Assembly: GCA_018224485.1 (NCBI GenBank)
Contig: JAGTVE010000107.1
Location: forward strand, 1-5,158
Length of the DNA stretch: 5,158 nt
Reading direction: 5' to 3'
Origin: Thioalkalivibrio sp.
Lineage (GTDB): Bacteria > Pseudomonadota > Gammaproteobacteria > Ectothiorhodospirales > Ectothiorhodospiraceae
The notes beneath the pieces were generated by a model. That model did no database searches, was not told where the DNA came from, and saw only the letters and a program-made list of their open reading frames with translations. Positions 5,149 through 5,158 of this stretch are shown here, one piece after another. Position numbers and translations under genes: made by a program. How positions within the stretch are numbered: the stretch's first letter is position 1; every line of letters starts with the position of its first letter.

Positions 5149-5158
5149 CGGCTGCCCC

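Overview
The window reads as high-GC DNA (by eye about two thirds G+C) from a gammaproteobacterium. Three things point there: a transporter-linked sensor kinase of the CbrA type paired with an NtrC-type regulator, a REP-type repeat close to those scattered through Pseudomonas and related genomes, and the start of a cyclic-nucleotide-binding/DUF294-type protein. I cannot name the genus; nothing forces Pseudomonas itself, and a halophilic or alkaliphilic relative is equally possible.

All real genes lie on the minus strand, so the window reads right to left. At the right end (about 4961-5148) is a repeat-rich intergenic region: a structured G-rich repeat with strong G-quadruplex potential, then two inverted REP units forming a REPIN-like doublet. 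Next comes a leader of about 110 bases with no clear promoter. A tightly overlapped three-gene operon follows: a two-helix small membrane protein of about 56 residues that starts at GTG (4674-4844), a 976-residue SLC5 transporter/PAS/histidine kinase (1754-4684), and a 436-residue sigma-54-dependent response regulator (447-1757). The small gene overlaps the kinase gene by 11 bases and the kinase gene overlaps the regulator gene by 4 bases (ATGA). Neither downstream start has a good Shine-Dalgarno sequence, so translational coupling is likely.

Downstream of the regulator gene, a 281-base gap holds what looks like a complete sigma-54 promoter facing the next gene. Two GTTAC-N5-GTAAC palindromes sit 22 bp apart at about -89 to -126, and a -24/-12 element lies at 203-218. 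The target gene starts at 165 and runs off the left edge (55 residues visible). It looks like the cyclic-nucleotide-binding N-terminus of a DUF294/CBS-type signalling protein.

The proposed circuit is this. A membrane kinase that senses a solute, or its passage through the SLC5 domain, phosphorylates the NtrC-type regulator. The regulator binds the paired palindromes and activates the sigma-54 promoter of the adjacent gene. The domain architecture, gene order and GTTAC half-sites all resemble the Pseudomonas CbrX-CbrA-CbrB carbon/nitrogen balance system, where the operon is followed by the CbrB-activated small RNA gene crcZ. Here the equivalent position carries a promoter for a protein gene. 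Family assignments come from reading motifs; no database search was possible.
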